Origin: Branchiostoma lanceolatum
Taxonomy: Eukaryota; Chordata; Leptocardii; Amphioxiformes; Branchiostomatidae
Direction: 5' to 3'
Assembly: GCF_035083965.1 (NCBI RefSeq)
Contig: NC_089727.1
Span: forward strand, 21,822,269 to 21,886,268
DNA length: 64,000 bases
Part shown: in pieces, positions 12,411 to 22,775 of the stretch
How positions within the stretch are numbered: the first letter of the stretch is position 1
How the letters are laid out: each line of letters begins with the position of its first letter
Notes under the pieces: model-generated
The model's input: only the letters and a program-made list of their open reading frames with translations
Told to the model about the DNA's origin: nothing
Databases searched by the model: none
Translations under genes and position numbers: made by a program

Positions 12411-13357
12411 AACAAACGCACACACACACACACACACAATCATACAAGCACGCACACACACACACAATCATACAAGCACACACACACAGCCTCACGCACC
12501 TCTGAAAGTGGACCGGCCTCTCGGGCTAGTATCCCTCCGACATTAAGCATGTTGGGCATACTCGGTCTCGGGAGGTCCAACAAGGGGTCCATTTGATACA
12601 GCCACACGTCCGTCTTCGCCAAAACCCCCACAAGAGTCTCCTCCTCTCCGATGTACTTTCTCAGCTGGTCATAGTGCATGTTTTCCACGAACCACTGGAA
12701 CATCACAGGCGACACACACGACACGACTGAGTTCTGTGCTCGCTGTAAGAAAGTCATCCGGTCAGTAAAACCGGAGACTATAGTCGGTACATAGGACGGG
12801 GGGCGGGGCACGCCTGTGGCCTGGTAGTCCAGTCCGGAAGGATCACCGCGCAACAGGGCGACGTGAGGGACGCCCAGGTGAGCTGCGACTATGGCTCCGC
12901 ACTGGGAAATGAAGGGCTCGGTGATGACAACCTGAAAATGTGCTTGTTTCAGCCTCTCCATCAAATCGCCGTCCCCAAGCAGCAGATCACATTGTCGAGT
13001 CATTTCTATGAGCCCTCCATGCAAGTGTTGCATGATACGGAACACAGGCTGTTCGGCCATCTCACTCATCTGGCCTGTCATGACCTCCAGCCGCGCACGG
13101 CTCCCCTGGTCAAGAAACGACTCAAAATGCAGCTCGGGCCTCTCGGCGCGACGTTTGGCCACGATGTCCTGAGAGACAACAACGGTGACCTCGTGCCCCC
13201 TCCCCGCCAGAGCCTGGCCGACTGACGCCAGGGGGAACCAGTGGCTGCCCGATAGGGCCGGCGGCACCACGAGAACCTTCCCCGCGCCGATCCCGTGTGC
13301 TGTCAGACTTACCATCACAAACAACAGTACATACATGTACCGTATTCTAATCGCCAT
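1937..13357 (-). CDS. UGT: UDP-glucuronosyltransferase, copy 1 (4 exons, 526 aa)
   Basis: Type I ER-membrane enzyme of the UGT family (GT1), transferring a sugar, usually glucuronic acid, from a UDP-sugar to small lipophilic acceptors. Exons on the minus strand are 12500-13357, 11536-11755, 3154-3373 and 1937-2219. All junctions are GT-AG with phases 0, 1, 2, and the total is 1581 nt. The ATG at 13357 opens a hydrophobic signal peptide (residues 1 to about 25). SGSHWFPL carries the catalytic-type His39. The UGT signature THAGSNGVYEALYHGVP and the donor-site GGDQPGNAARA lie in exon 3. A transmembrane helix near the C-terminus is followed by a short basic tail ending KLKSQ, a KxKxx ER-retrieval motif. 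The residue aligned to the catalytic Asp is Glu147. Intron 2 is 8.2 kb of repeats. All exons are intact, so the gene is probably functional. Confidence 0.93.
2220..3153 (-). other. UGT copy 1 intron 3, unremarkable
   Basis: 934-bp AT-rich intron between exons 3 and 4. It contains a poly-A run near 2402-2416. The open frames at about 2557-2844 lack any supporting context. I see no repeats of note. Confidence 0.6.
3154..3373 (-). CDS. UGT: UGT copy 1, exon 3 (UGT signature, UDP-sugar binding)
   Basis: 220-nt exon bounded by TTTTCAG and GAG|GTGTGT. It encodes GHPTTRAFVTHAGSNGVYEA through the donor-binding PLGGDQPGN block to VLTDK. Its length and phase are identical to exon 3 of UGT copy 2. Confidence 0.93.
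3627..7323. repeat. 21-bp minisatellite array, main block
   Basis: About 170 head-to-tail units with the plus-strand core GGGGTACATACGCTAC followed by AAGTC (21 bp in all). Frequent variants are an AGGTCAG form, a longer form containing AATTATGTCGG, and point changes such as GTAGATAC. Because 21 is a multiple of three and the unit lacks stops, several frames stay open over hundreds of bases; these are not genes. An irregular palindromic spacer interrupts the array at about 3688-3845. Blocks of several hundred bases are themselves duplicated (see findings). The array lies in UGT copy 1 intron 2. Confidence 0.97.
3711..3848. repeat. Cluster of AATACANTGTATT palindromes inside the minisatellite
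   Basis: Several copies of a short dyad of the form AATACAATGTATT or AATACACTGTATT alternate with GCGAAATACA or TTTCAC spacers. One pair, with GAAATACACTGTATTCG facing GCAGTGTATTTCG, can fold into a hairpin. The cluster separates three leading 21-bp units from the main block. Confidence 0.8.
7322..7417. repeat. (TGAA)n microsatellite: 3' tail of the CR1-like LINE
   Basis: About 24 TGAA units. On the LINE sense strand this is a CATT repeat directly after the element's 3' end. It starts exactly where the 21-bp array stops, so it belongs to the inserted element rather than to the array. Confidence 0.85.
7324..9675 (-). mobile_element. CR1-like non-LTR retrotransposon, 5'-truncated, inserted in the minisatellite
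   Basis: Minus-strand pieces in three frames give a continuous reverse transcriptase. 8756-9613 holds the post-endonuclease linker and RT fingers (VGKASGPDQIS, then LRPVSLTS). 8367-8891 holds motif A (VMTDFSKAFDRIDH) and motif B (CSVPQGTLLGP). 7636-8355 starts at motif C (FVDD, just upstream of LSMAES) and runs through the thumb to the C-terminus (SFVRPVVEYCVPVWN). At least two frameshifts make it inactive. The endonuclease is missing, so it is 5'-truncated near 9675. Its 3' end carries a (CATT)n tail. Both ends abut 21-bp units. Confidence 0.88.
9676..10141. repeat. 21-bp minisatellite array, second block
   Basis: About 22 units of the same 21-bp repeat, very homogeneous in the middle (about 9830-10090). 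It resumes mid-unit (ATACGCTAC) right after the LINE 5' end and stops at the TIR element. It is the same array as 3627-7323, split by insertion. Confidence 0.95.
10142..10619. mobile_element. Putative non-autonomous TIR element (478 bp) inside the minisatellite
   Basis: The left end GGTTGCAGACCACAGTATT and the inverted right end match at 17 of 19 positions. The interior is unrelated to the array and has no usable ORF. Array units flank both sides: CTACAA before, ACAAGTCGG after. That is consistent with a short target duplication such as ACAA, although AATTA before the left end blurs the exact border. Superfamily not assigned. Confidence 0.65.
10620..10947. repeat. 21-bp minisatellite array, third block
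   Basis: About 15-16 units of the same repeat, ending in a partial unit at about 10947. With the other blocks this makes roughly 4.3 kb and about 200 copies. One unit has CTACTGATCAGG in place of the usual core. Confidence 0.95.
11536..11755 (-). CDS. UGT: UGT copy 1, exon 2
   Basis: 220-nt exon between TTTTTCAG and CTGG|GTAAGT. It encodes DLELFMQSSGSAGVVVVSFG through KVVWRY to NTKLLAWLPQNDLLG, the start of the C-terminal nucleotide-sugar-binding Rossmann domain. It joins exon 1 in phase 0 and exon 3 in phase 1. Confidence 0.94.
11887..12115 (-). repeat. Interspersed repeat, copy A (about 210 bp)
   Basis: Read on the minus strand it runs from TTCTAGAAAAAGTGGGAC through AAGTCAAACCCAGC and TTAGATATAGCC to GCATGAACTTGCAATAAA. 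The same blocks appear in order on the plus strand at 62510-62715. The AATAAA-like end and short AT tail suggest a retroposon 3' end. Lies in UGT copy 1 intron 1. Confidence 0.7.
12219..12490. repeat. (CA)n-rich tract in UGT copy 1 intron 1
   Basis: Mixed CA, CAAA and CACAT repeats. On the sense (minus) strand this is a TG tract beginning about 10 nt after the exon 1 donor. A TGCTTGTATGAT motif recurs inside it. Confidence 0.9.
12500..13357 (-). CDS. UGT: UGT copy 1, exon 1 (signal peptide and acceptor-binding domain)
   Basis: 858 nt in one open frame from ATG 13357 to a CAGAG|GTGCGT donor. It contains the signal peptide, SGSHWFPLASVGQALAGRGH with His39, CDLLLGDGDL, and FQVVITEPFISQCGAIVAAH, where the catalytic-Asp position is Glu147. 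The upstream in-frame Met at 13489 would precede the signal peptide, so 13357 is preferred. Confidence 0.94.
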
Positions 13358-13690
13358 GTTGTTGGCCTGAGAATGTTCCGGAAGTTGTTGTTGAGGGTTC
13401 ACGGAAGTGACCTGGGGCTCGAACGTGCCTGAAAGTCTCAAGTTTGTATGTTTACTAAGCTGACAGTGGACACTGACGATCACAGTCACACTCGCGACTC
13501 TCTATCAACTTGTTTTGGTCTGGAACAGACGAATTTGGTCGTCGTCATGTGCGAAGCACGGGCACCATAAGTTAAACGACCGGTAGGACAATGACCCTGC
13601 AGGGGTCATTGCTATGACGATGACTCAAGGTCAGTCGAACTTCGGGTAGAACCATAAACTCAAAGCAGATGTAAGGATCCTAGTAGATGA
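13358..13690 (-). promoter_or_regulatory. UGT copy 1 upstream flank, conserved with copy 2
   Basis: Read toward the gene, this flank contains ATCCTTACATCTGCTT, a TTACGGTTC-like block, a TCATTG(A)CC motif, GACGACGAC near the start-proximal side, TGTGATCGTC, CACTTCCG and finally CCAACAACATGG at the start codon. The same blocks occur in the same order upstream of UGT copy 2 (about 28000-28352). This marks the duplicated promoter and 5' UTR. No TATA box is clear. Confidence 0.5.
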
Positions 13691-14857
13691 AAGTAACTGT
13701 TTTGTCAGTTTTTTTTTTTATCATGCATTTGTTATACGTCAAGGTTAATACAACTTTAAGATAAACTAATGATATTGTAAGCCATCTTTGATTTTGACTC
13801 GTCATCAAATTTTCATGATTTATGAATATTGAATCTTAAAAAATACACTTAGTTACATATGATGCTAGTTATGTAGGAAAACAAGAGTGGTTCAGCAAAA
13901 AACATTAAATCCTCATTAGTTAAACCGAAAATTAGTGAATGTTTTTAGATATTCCTGTCAGAAACCTGTTGCCATGGCAACACAAAAATAATGAACTTAT
14001 ACTATTATCATTAAATTGTTGCCAAGTAGATTTTTTGGAAAAAAGGAAGAAGTGGTGGCGTAAACTTGGGCCCCCTAGCCGGTTGTTCTGTCTGGAACTG
14101 CAGGAGCGTTTTTGTCAAACTCTTCCATGGAGAATAACCGAACGATAGACCTCTTATGGCCTTTTTGAATTTCTCGGCGTCAGCTCGGGGTCATGCATCA
14201 AAGTGAGGCTCAAGTTAATATGAATCTACATGGGGGGCATCAGGCACCTAATCCAACAGTTGGAGGATAGGGGAAGCTATAAGAAACTCAACCAACACTC
14301 AAAGAAACTCTGTTATTTACAAACAAAATTTTAAGTATACAATTTAATGTATTAGGTTGTTTAACTAGATAGAAGGGTTTGGGTACAAGGGTAAACAAAA
14401 GAAACTGATAGATTTTGGCCAGAAAAATTACAGGACCTTTGTTTGTCAGAAATGCAGCCTCTAAAGATAAAACGTTGTAAAACTAATCGTCAAAATTAAA
14501 CAAGCCAGCACCATTCATCTGCTTGGATGTATGGAAACTTCTTTTATCATCCTTTGCTATTTGGACAGTATCCACTACAGAAGCCCCCATGAGTGTCAAA
14601 CATCTGTCGAGAATTTAGCTGTTGTGACAAACAACGGTCCTATCTTTGTCTGACTCATTCTACCCTTACCAAGATTGTCACCTTTTCATCATATGCCCCG
14701 ATTTCTGTTGACAATCTCCTTCACTTTATTGTATACTTGGCACTTTTTTTTTTTGTCTTGGTGGACTTGTTTATTGCCGGGTAGACAGCCCAGTTTGTTT
14801 AGTAAACCCTTCAAAAAAGTAGTACGGCCAAAATTCTTGAAGGGACTGTGAGGAAAA
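13691..14857. other. Intergenic; includes a diverged interspersed repeat
   Basis: AT-rich with no gene seen. Around 14040-14230 a segment with AAGAAGTGGTG and TTGGGCCCCCTAGCCGG resembles 61985-62035 (TTGGGCCTCCTAGCAGC), so it belongs to a dispersed repeat family of unknown type. Confidence 0.5.
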
Positions 14858-17108
14858 TCAAATGAAGTGAACTTTATTGCTCAACAATCGCACATGGTAC
14901 AATGTATGGCATGAAATCAACAATCTGTTCTACAAGGCTAATCTATCCTACAATTCTAAGTACAAAATATTTTCGAAACCAGTGTATTTGTTACAATATA
15001 TATTCATGTATGGGTAGTTCTGTCTCGCTTTTCGAATGATTTATGGAGAAATTGACCTATGTGCATAGATATAGGAGTCGGACATGACAACAGTACATAG
15101 AAAATATCGCTCTGTGTACCAGATAGGGTGAAGTTTGTCTTATTAGTAATAGTCTGTAAAAGCATATCTCTCTCTTTGCTATAAGTTGGACAATTCATCA
15201 CAAAGTGGAATTCATCTTCAACACTTCCATTACATGTGGGACACAGTCTCTGAGTGGCTGGTGTGTTGTGGTGTCGACCCTTTTCCACTTCTAAGCAATG
15301 TGCACTGATTCTCAGCTTTGTTATGCTATTTGCAAACAGTTTATTATGAATTGATGTGAGACATGTTTCCATGCCAAGTGCTTTTTGATTTTAGAATATG
15401 CGTGTAGTTTACTGGAATGTCTAAGTTGTTCCCTCCAGCCAGAGAGAAATGAGTCTTTCAGACGTTCTTTAAATATGATTCCAAAGTAATTGGCATTAAC
15501 TGCGGGGTTAAACCAAACATTTTGGAACCCATGTCTACATAATATATCTTGAACGTGAGTAGCCCAGTCATGTTCTTCTTCGACTGAAGTGTCGTATGCT
15601 TTTTTAACAATCCTGTCATTAGGTGAATTCTTCCATCTTAGCCAGTCTTTAATCAACTGTGTTTGACTGTCAATGAACAACGGGAATACGCCCAATTCAC
15701 CCCTTACGGTGGCATTTATAAAACTTTTTGGAACACGTAGTATAATTTTGCAAAAATTTAAAAGTACATATTCTAAGTCAGGAATTTCATAGGAAATTTT
15801 TGGTTGATCTAGTGTGACATTCTGGTTCCTTAACAGAGTGTCTGACTGGTAAATCACGTTCAGTTTGTCACTATACTTCTTGAATCGAACAACAACAGGG
15901 CGAGCAACTGTAGACGAGGGGTCTGATATCCTTCCTAGGCGACTAACTCTCAGTAAACCAACATCCGACCCCAATTTTGGACGGAGGATTGTATCTATAG
16001 ATGTTCTGATCTTTTCATTGGGATATTCCTTAATCCCTTTGAAAATTAGGTCTCTACATTGTACATTTATTCCAGTAAGTTCACTGCAATAAAGCAGAAT
16101 AGGTTTCACCAAACTGTTAAACAGATCAATAGCTAGGGAGATTGACGGATTTGAGTTTGATGATAATAATGATTTTAATCTAAAAGAGGCACGTAAAGCT
16201 TTCAGTCTTAACTGTTTAATGGCACGACGAAAAGATCCTGACGGTGTAATGTCCACTCCTAAGTATGTGTAAAATTTAGCTATCTCTAAAGCTTGACCTT
16301 GAGATTTGAAAGGAGAATGCTTATAATTGGCTGTCCGTCCATTTTTTGAGAAAATCATTACTTTTGTCTTTTTCTTATTGATTGATAATTTCCATAGGGA
16401 ACAAAATTGGTCCAGTGTCCTCAGGCATTCTTTTAGGCCTGATTCTGATTTTGATACAAGCACAAGGTCATCGGCCCAAAAAATGCTATTCATATTAGTA
16501 TCTTTTAGTATCAATGGATCACAGGATGTGGAATCAAGTAGGGAAGGAAAATCATTGATGAATAGGTTGAATAGGAGAGGACTCAGATTACAACCCTGTC
16601 GCACCCCGCAAAGAGACTGAAAGTAGGGTGACAGACCATGTGGGGTTTTGACAAATATTCTATGTTATGATACAATTGATTTTATCATCCTAAAGAAGTT
16701 CCCCCCTATCCCTGAAGACAAAAGTTTATAAAATAATCCATTTCGCCAAATTGAATCAAAAGCCTTCCGAAAATCGACAAAGCAAGTATATAATTTACCC
16801 CCGGGTTTGGAAGTCTGCTGGTCGATTAGTGTTTTGAGGAAGAAGACGTTATCACTTGTTCTGAAATCTTTCCTAAATCCGGATTGAAAAGGAGATAGTA
16901 GATTTGAGCTTTCCAGGAAATACTGTAAACGTTTGTTTAAAATAAATGTAAATAATTTGCCTACACAACTAGAAATGGCTATTCCTCTGTAGTTGGTTGG
17001 ATTTGATGTTTCGCCACTTTTATAGAAGGGAACAAGTGTGCTCTGGCTCCATTGCTGAGGAAAATGTCCAGACTGTAGTAGGAGTGTGAACATGTGAAAG
17101 GGAACCAT
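14858..17108 (-). mobile_element. Non-LTR retrotransposon, 5'-truncated, frames broken (FWADD type)
   Basis: Minus-strand RT in three pieces. 16665-17108 has NPTNYRGIAISS and motif A (CFVDFRKAFDSI). 15321-16604 has motif B (MRQGCNLSPLLFNLFIND), motif C (FWADDLVL), NKKKTKVMIFS and a long C-terminal region. 15004-15372 has a zinc-binding-like CPTCNGSVEDEFHFVMNCP motif. The 3' end near 14860 has an AATAAA-containing tail on the sense strand. The endonuclease is absent. Two frame breaks, between the RT halves and near 15340, make it a dead copy. Clade not assigned; the zinc-knuckle end resembles several CR1/L2/Nimbus-like families. Confidence 0.88.
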
Positions 17109-17500
17109 GAGTAAACTGTGCTGTGTGGTGAAGGAATGTGTCGGCTTTTATAATTAGACTGTATACGTAGGATTTTAATCATGAACCTTTTCTACTTTGG
17201 CGTCTAGTCAAGGGGCTCAAGTTACGGCAGGATGAAACCAATAAACAATAAAACAAAGTAACAGATTATAGAAGTCGATAAAATATGCTTATCGTGCGTA
17301 CTGTAATAGGAATCATCATGGCAAAGTAATGACAACTAGCAAGAAAATAGCATCTATTCTACATGGTTTTGAAACCATGAAACAAAGATTGGTCAACCTT
17401 ATATGAATTGATTTAAAATATTTCACGTTCATAATTGACGGGGGTTTTGTTTATTTGCTCACTAGAAAAAAATTCATTTCGTCAAAAACTAGTATTAGAG
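17109..17500. other. Short intergenic gap between two LINEs
   Basis: AT-rich sequence with no coding, tandem or inverted structure that I can support. Confidence 0.4.
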
Positions 17501-18011
17501 TTATTTATTTACTTATTTACTTTGGCCCTTCGCCCCTACCAGGTCATAGGCCACCGTTGATGCTCCTCCACTGGACTCGTCTCTGGGCCTTCTTTTTCAG
17601 GTCCTTCCAGCTACTGCTGATACTCTACATATCCTCTTGAGCGTCTCTCCTCCAACTGTTTCTAGGCCTTCCTCTCTTCCTTTTGCCCTGCAGGTTCAAA
17701 GTCAGGGCCTGCTGGGTGACACTGGAGCTTGGTTTCCTAATGGTGTGCCCTATCCAGGACCATTTCCTCTTCAGTATCTGGCCACTAACTGGGTCCTGTC
17801 CTGCTCTGTCCCACAGCTCCTGGTTACTGACCCTGTCCCACCACCTAATCGTGAAGATTCGTCTCAGACAGGTGTTGATGAAAGTCTGTATCCTGTGCTG
17901 TGTGGCTTTAGTTGTTCTCCATGTCTCGGAACCATATAGGATGACTGACTTGACGTTGGAGTTGAAAATGCGGAGTAAAGTGGCTCTACATATCACTCTA
18001 GATGCCCAGAT
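17501..18011 (-). mobile_element. LINE RT C-terminus, left part of a split copy
   Basis: Minus-strand frame 17625-17996 encodes TLLRIFNSNVKSVILYGSET, the RIFTIRWWDRVSNQELWDR block, IGHTIRKPSSSVT and GKRKRGRPRNSWRR. It is the same family as 45-575 and ends in a (TTTA/TTAC)n tail at 17501. At 18011 the frame is interrupted by the 182-bp satellite, and the rest of the protein continues at 22558. Confidence 0.88.
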
Positions 18012-21000
18012 CTAATAGCTGACCAAAGTTACGCCCCCCACCCACCCAATACTTAAAGCATTATAGACGAATTGCACCGGTCTAAAATTCAATCTCTTTA
18101 TTGGAATTTTCAAACTTTACATTCAATCGACAGGGCACTTGGTGGGTATTTGAGGAAATGATACTGCTTTACTTTCTCATTCATGGCTACGAAGTAATAG
18201 CTGACCAAAGTTACGCCCCCAACGCACCCAATACTTAAAGCATAACAGTCCAATTGCACCGGTCTAAAATTCAATCTCGTTATTGGAATTTTCAAACTTT
18301 ACATTCAAACGATAGGGCACTTGGTGGGTATTTGAGGAAATGATACTGCTTTACTTTCTCATTCATGGCTACGAAGTAATAGCTGACCAAAGTTACGCCC
18401 CCCACCCACCCCATACTTAAAGCATAACAGTCCAATTGCACCGGTCTAAAATTCAATCTCGTTATTGGAATTTTCAAACTTTACATTCAAACGATAGGGC
18501 ACTTGGTGGGTATTTGAGGAAATGATACTGCTTTACTTTCTCATTCATGGCTACGAAGTAATAGCTGACCAAAGATACGCCCCCACCCACCCCATACTTA
18601 AAGCATTACAGTCCAATTGCACCGGTCTAAAATTCAATCTCTTTATTGGAATTTTCAAACTTTACATTCAAACGATAGGGCACTTGGTGGGTATTTGAGG
18701 AAATGATACTGCTTGACTTTCTCATTCTTTGCTATGAAGTAATAGCTGACCAAAGTTACGCCCCCCACCCACCCCATACAGCATTACAGTCCAATTGCAC
18801 CGGTCTAAAATTCAATCTCTTTATTGGAATTTTCAAACTTTACATTCAAACGGTAGGGCACTTGGTGGGTATTTGAGGAAATGATACTGCTTTACTTTCT
18901 CATTCTTTGCTATGAAGTGATAGCTGACCAAAGTTACGCCCCCCACCACCCCATACTTAAAGCATTACAGTCCAATTGCACCGGTTTAAATTCAATCTCT
19001 TTATTGGAATTTTCAAACTTTACATTCAAACGATAGGGCACTTGGTGGGTATTTGAGGAAATGATACTGCTTTACTTTCTCATTCATGGCTAGGAAGTAA
19101 TAGCTGACCAAAGTTACGCCCCCCACCCACCCCATACTTTAAGCATTATAGACGAATTGCACCGGTCTAAAATTCAATCTCGTTATTGGAATTTTCAAAC
19201 TTTACATTCAAACGATAGGGCACTTGGTGGGTATTTGAGGAAATGATACTGCTTTATGGTTACGAAGTAAAAGCTGACCAAAGTTACGACCCCCACCCAC
19301 CCCATACTTAAAGCATTATAGACGAATTGCACCGGTCTTAAATTCAGTCTCTTTATTGGAATTTTCAAACTTTACATTCAAACGATAGGGCACTTGGTGG
19401 GTATTTGAGGAAATGATACTGCTTTACTTTCTCATTCATGGCTACGAAGTAATAGCTGACCAAAGTTACGCTCCCCACCCACCCCATACTTAAAGCATAA
19501 CAGTCCAATTGCACCGGTCTAAAATTCAATCTCTTTATTGGAATTTTCAAACTTTACATTCAAACGATAGGGCACTTGGTGGGTATTTGAAGAAATGATA
19601 CTGCTTTACTTTCTCATTCATGGCTACGAAGTAATAGCTGACCAAAGTTACGCCCCCCACCCACCCCATACTTAAAGAATAACAGTCCAATTGCACCGGT
19701 CTAAAATTCAATCTCTTTATTGGAATTTTCAAACTTTACATTCAAACGATAGGGCACTTGGTGGGTATTTGAGGAAATGATACTGCTTTACTTTCTCATT
19801 CTTTGCTATGAAGTAATAGCTGACCAAAGTTACGCCCCCCACCATCCCATACTTAAAGCATTACAGTCCAATTGCACCGGTCTAAAATTCAATCCCTTTA
19901 TTGGAATTTTCAAACTTTACATTAAACGATAGGGCACTTGGTGGGTATTTGAGGAAATGATACTGCTTTACTTTCTTATTCATGGTTAGGAAGTAATAGC
20001 TGACCAAAGTTACGCCCCCCACCCACCCCATACTTTAAGCATTATAGACGAATTGCACCGGTCTAAAACTCAATCTCTTTATCGGAATTTTCAAACTTTA
20101 CATTCAAACGATAGGGCACTTGGTGGGTATTTGAGGAAATGATACTGCTGTACTTTCTCATACATGGTTACGAAGTAATAGCTGACCAAAGTTACGCCCC
20201 CCACCCACCCCATACTTAAAGCATTATAGACGAATTGCACCGGTCTTAAATTCAATCTCTTTATTGGAATTTTCAAACTTTACATTCAAACGATAGGGCA
20301 CTTGGTGGGTATTTGAAGAAATGATACTGCTTTACTTTCTCATTCATGGCTACGAAGTAATAGCTGACCAAAGTTACGCCCCCCACCCACCCCATACTTA
20401 AAGCATAACAGTCCAATTGCACCGGTCTAAAATTCAATCTCTTTATTGGAATTTTCAAACTTTACATTCAAACGATAGGGCACTTGGTGGGTATTTGAGG
20501 AAATGATACTGCTTTACTTTCTCATTCTTTGCTATGAAGTAATAGCTGACCAAAGTTACGCCCCCCACCATCCCATACTTAAAGCATTACAGTCCAATTG
20601 CACCGGTCTAAAATTCAATCCCTTTATTGGAATTTTCAAACTTTACATTAAACGATAGGGCACTTGGTGGGTATTTGAGGAAATGATACTGCTTTACTTT
20701 CTTATTCATGGTTAGGAAGTAATAGCTGACCAAAGTTACGCCCCCCACCCACCCCATACTTTAAGCATTATAGACGAATTGCACCGGTCTAAAACTCAAT
20801 CTCTTTATCGGAATTTTCAAACTTTACATTCAAACGATAGGGCACTTGGTGGGTATTTGAGGAAATGATACTGCTGTACTTTCTCATACATGGTTACGAA
20901 GTAATAGCTGACCAAAGTTACGCCCCCCACCCACCCCATACTTAAAGCATTATAGACGAATTGCACCGGTCTTAAATTCAATCTCTTTATTGGAATTTTC

Positions 21001-22557
21001 AAACTTTACATTCAAACGATAGGGCACTTGGTGGGTATTTGAGGAAATGATACTGCTTTACTTTCTCATTCATGGTTACGAAGTGATAGCTGACCAAAGT
21101 TACGCCCCCACCCACCCCATACTTAAAGCATTATAGACGAATTGCACCGGTCTAAAATTCAATCTCTTTATTGGAATTTTCAAACTTTACATTCAAACGA
21201 TAGGGCACTTGGTGGGTATTTGAGGAAATGATACTGCTTTACTTTCTCATACATGGCTACGAAGTAATAGCTGACCAAAGTTACGCCCCCCACCACCCCA
21301 TACTTAAAGCATTACAGTCCAATTGCACCGGTCTAAAATTCAATCTCTTTATTGGAATTTTCAAACTTTACATTCAAACGATAGGGCACTTGGTGGGTAT
21401 TTGAGGAAATGATACTGCTTTACTTTCTCATTCATGGTCACGAAGTAATAGCTGACCAAAGTTACGCCCCCCACCCACCCCATACTTAAAGCATTATAGA
21501 CGAATTGCACCGGTCTAAAATTCAATCTCTTTATTGGAATTTTCAAACTTAATATTCAAACGATAGGGCACTTGGTGGGTATTTGAGGAAATGATACTGC
21601 TTTACTTTCTCATTCATGGTTACGAAGTAATAGCTGACCAAAGTTACGCCCCCCACCCACCCCATACTTAAAGCATTATAGACGAATTGCACCGGTCTAA
21701 AATTCAGTCTCTTTATTGGAATTTTCAAACTTTACATTCAAACGATAGGGCACTTGGTGGGTATTTGAGGAAATGATACTGCTTTCTTTCTCATTCATGG
21801 CTACGATGTAATAGCTGACCAAAGTTACGCCCCCACCCACCCCATACTTAAAGCATAACAGTCCAATTGCACCGGTCTAAAATCCAATCTCTTTATTGGA
21901 ATTTTCAAACTTTACATTCAAACGATAGGGCACTTGGTGGGTTTTTGAGGACTTGATACTGCTTTACTTTCTCATTCTTTGCTATGAAGTAATAGCTGAC
22001 CAAAGTTACGACCCCCACCCACCCCATACTTAAAGCATTATAGACGAATTGCACCGGTCTAAAACTCAATCTCTTTATCGGAATTTTCAAACTTTACATT
22101 CAAACGATAGGGCACTTGGTGGGTATTTGAGGAAATGATACTGCTTTACTTTCTCATTCATGGTTACGAAGTAATAGCTGACCAAAGTTACGCCCCCCAC
22201 CCACCCCATACTTAAAGCATTACAGACGAATTGCACCGGTCTAAAATTCAATCTCTTTAAAGCTTTATTGGAATTTTCAAACTTTACATTCAAACGATAG
22301 GGCACTTGGTGGGTATTTGAGGAAATGATACTGCTTTACTTTCTCATTCATGGTTACGAAGTAATAGCTGACCAAAGTTACGCCCCCCACCCACCCCATA
22401 CTTAAAGCATTACAGACGAATTGCACCGGTCTAAAATTCAATCTCTTTAAAGCTTTATTGGAATTTTCAAACTTTACATTCAAACGATAGGGCACTTGGT
22501 GGGTATTTGAGGAAATGATAATGCTTTACTTTCTCATTCATGGTTACGAAGTAAAAT
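18012..22557. repeat. 182-bp satellite array, about 25 units
   Basis: Head-to-tail repeats, each with AGCTGACCAAAGTTACGCC, a C-rich CCCCCCACCCACCCCAT segment, AATTGCACCGGTCTAAAAT and CGATAGGGCACTTGGTGGG. Units vary from about 165 to 190 bp by small indels; most are 181-182. A 726-bp block of four units is duplicated (19550-20275 and 20276-21001), and the last two complete units are a 190-bp variant with an extra TTTAAAGC. A 61-codon frame recurs on the minus strand but begins at TTG and lacks any homology, so it is not a gene. Confidence 0.97.
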
Positions 22558-22775
22558 AAATGCAGACCTTCCTTAGCATGATGAAAGCTGCCCTAGCTTT
22601 GCTAATCCTGGCTGTTACATCTCTGTCTGTGCCCCCTTGCCTATCAACAACACTACCCACGTACACAAAGGATTCTGCCTCCTTCACATCTTATCCTCCA
22701 AACCTAACAGGTGTGCTTTTTGTCGTGTTCATCCTCAGTTCTGTCTCATTTTCGAGCATTAGAGTTAGCATTAAA
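22558..22775 (-). mobile_element. LINE RT, right part of the copy split by the satellite
   Basis: Read on the minus strand this gives ESFVYVGSVVDRQGGTDRDV then ISKARAAFIMLRKV, the stretch expected directly upstream of TLLRIFNSNVKSVIL at 17996. The nucleotide string CCTTCCTTAGCATGATGAA also occurs, nearly identically, in the uninterrupted copy at 540-558. Further upstream an ELRMNTTKST segment is frame-shifted. Confidence 0.82.

Noticed and set aside
12185-12546. His/Thr-rich open frames
   Set aside because: CA-repeat translation within UGT copy 1 intron 1.
18110-22495. Recurring 61-72 codon frames on the minus strand of the 182-bp satellite
   Set aside because: Most begin at TTG, not ATG. 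The unit length is not a multiple of three, and frames end within each unit. They are properties of the repeat.
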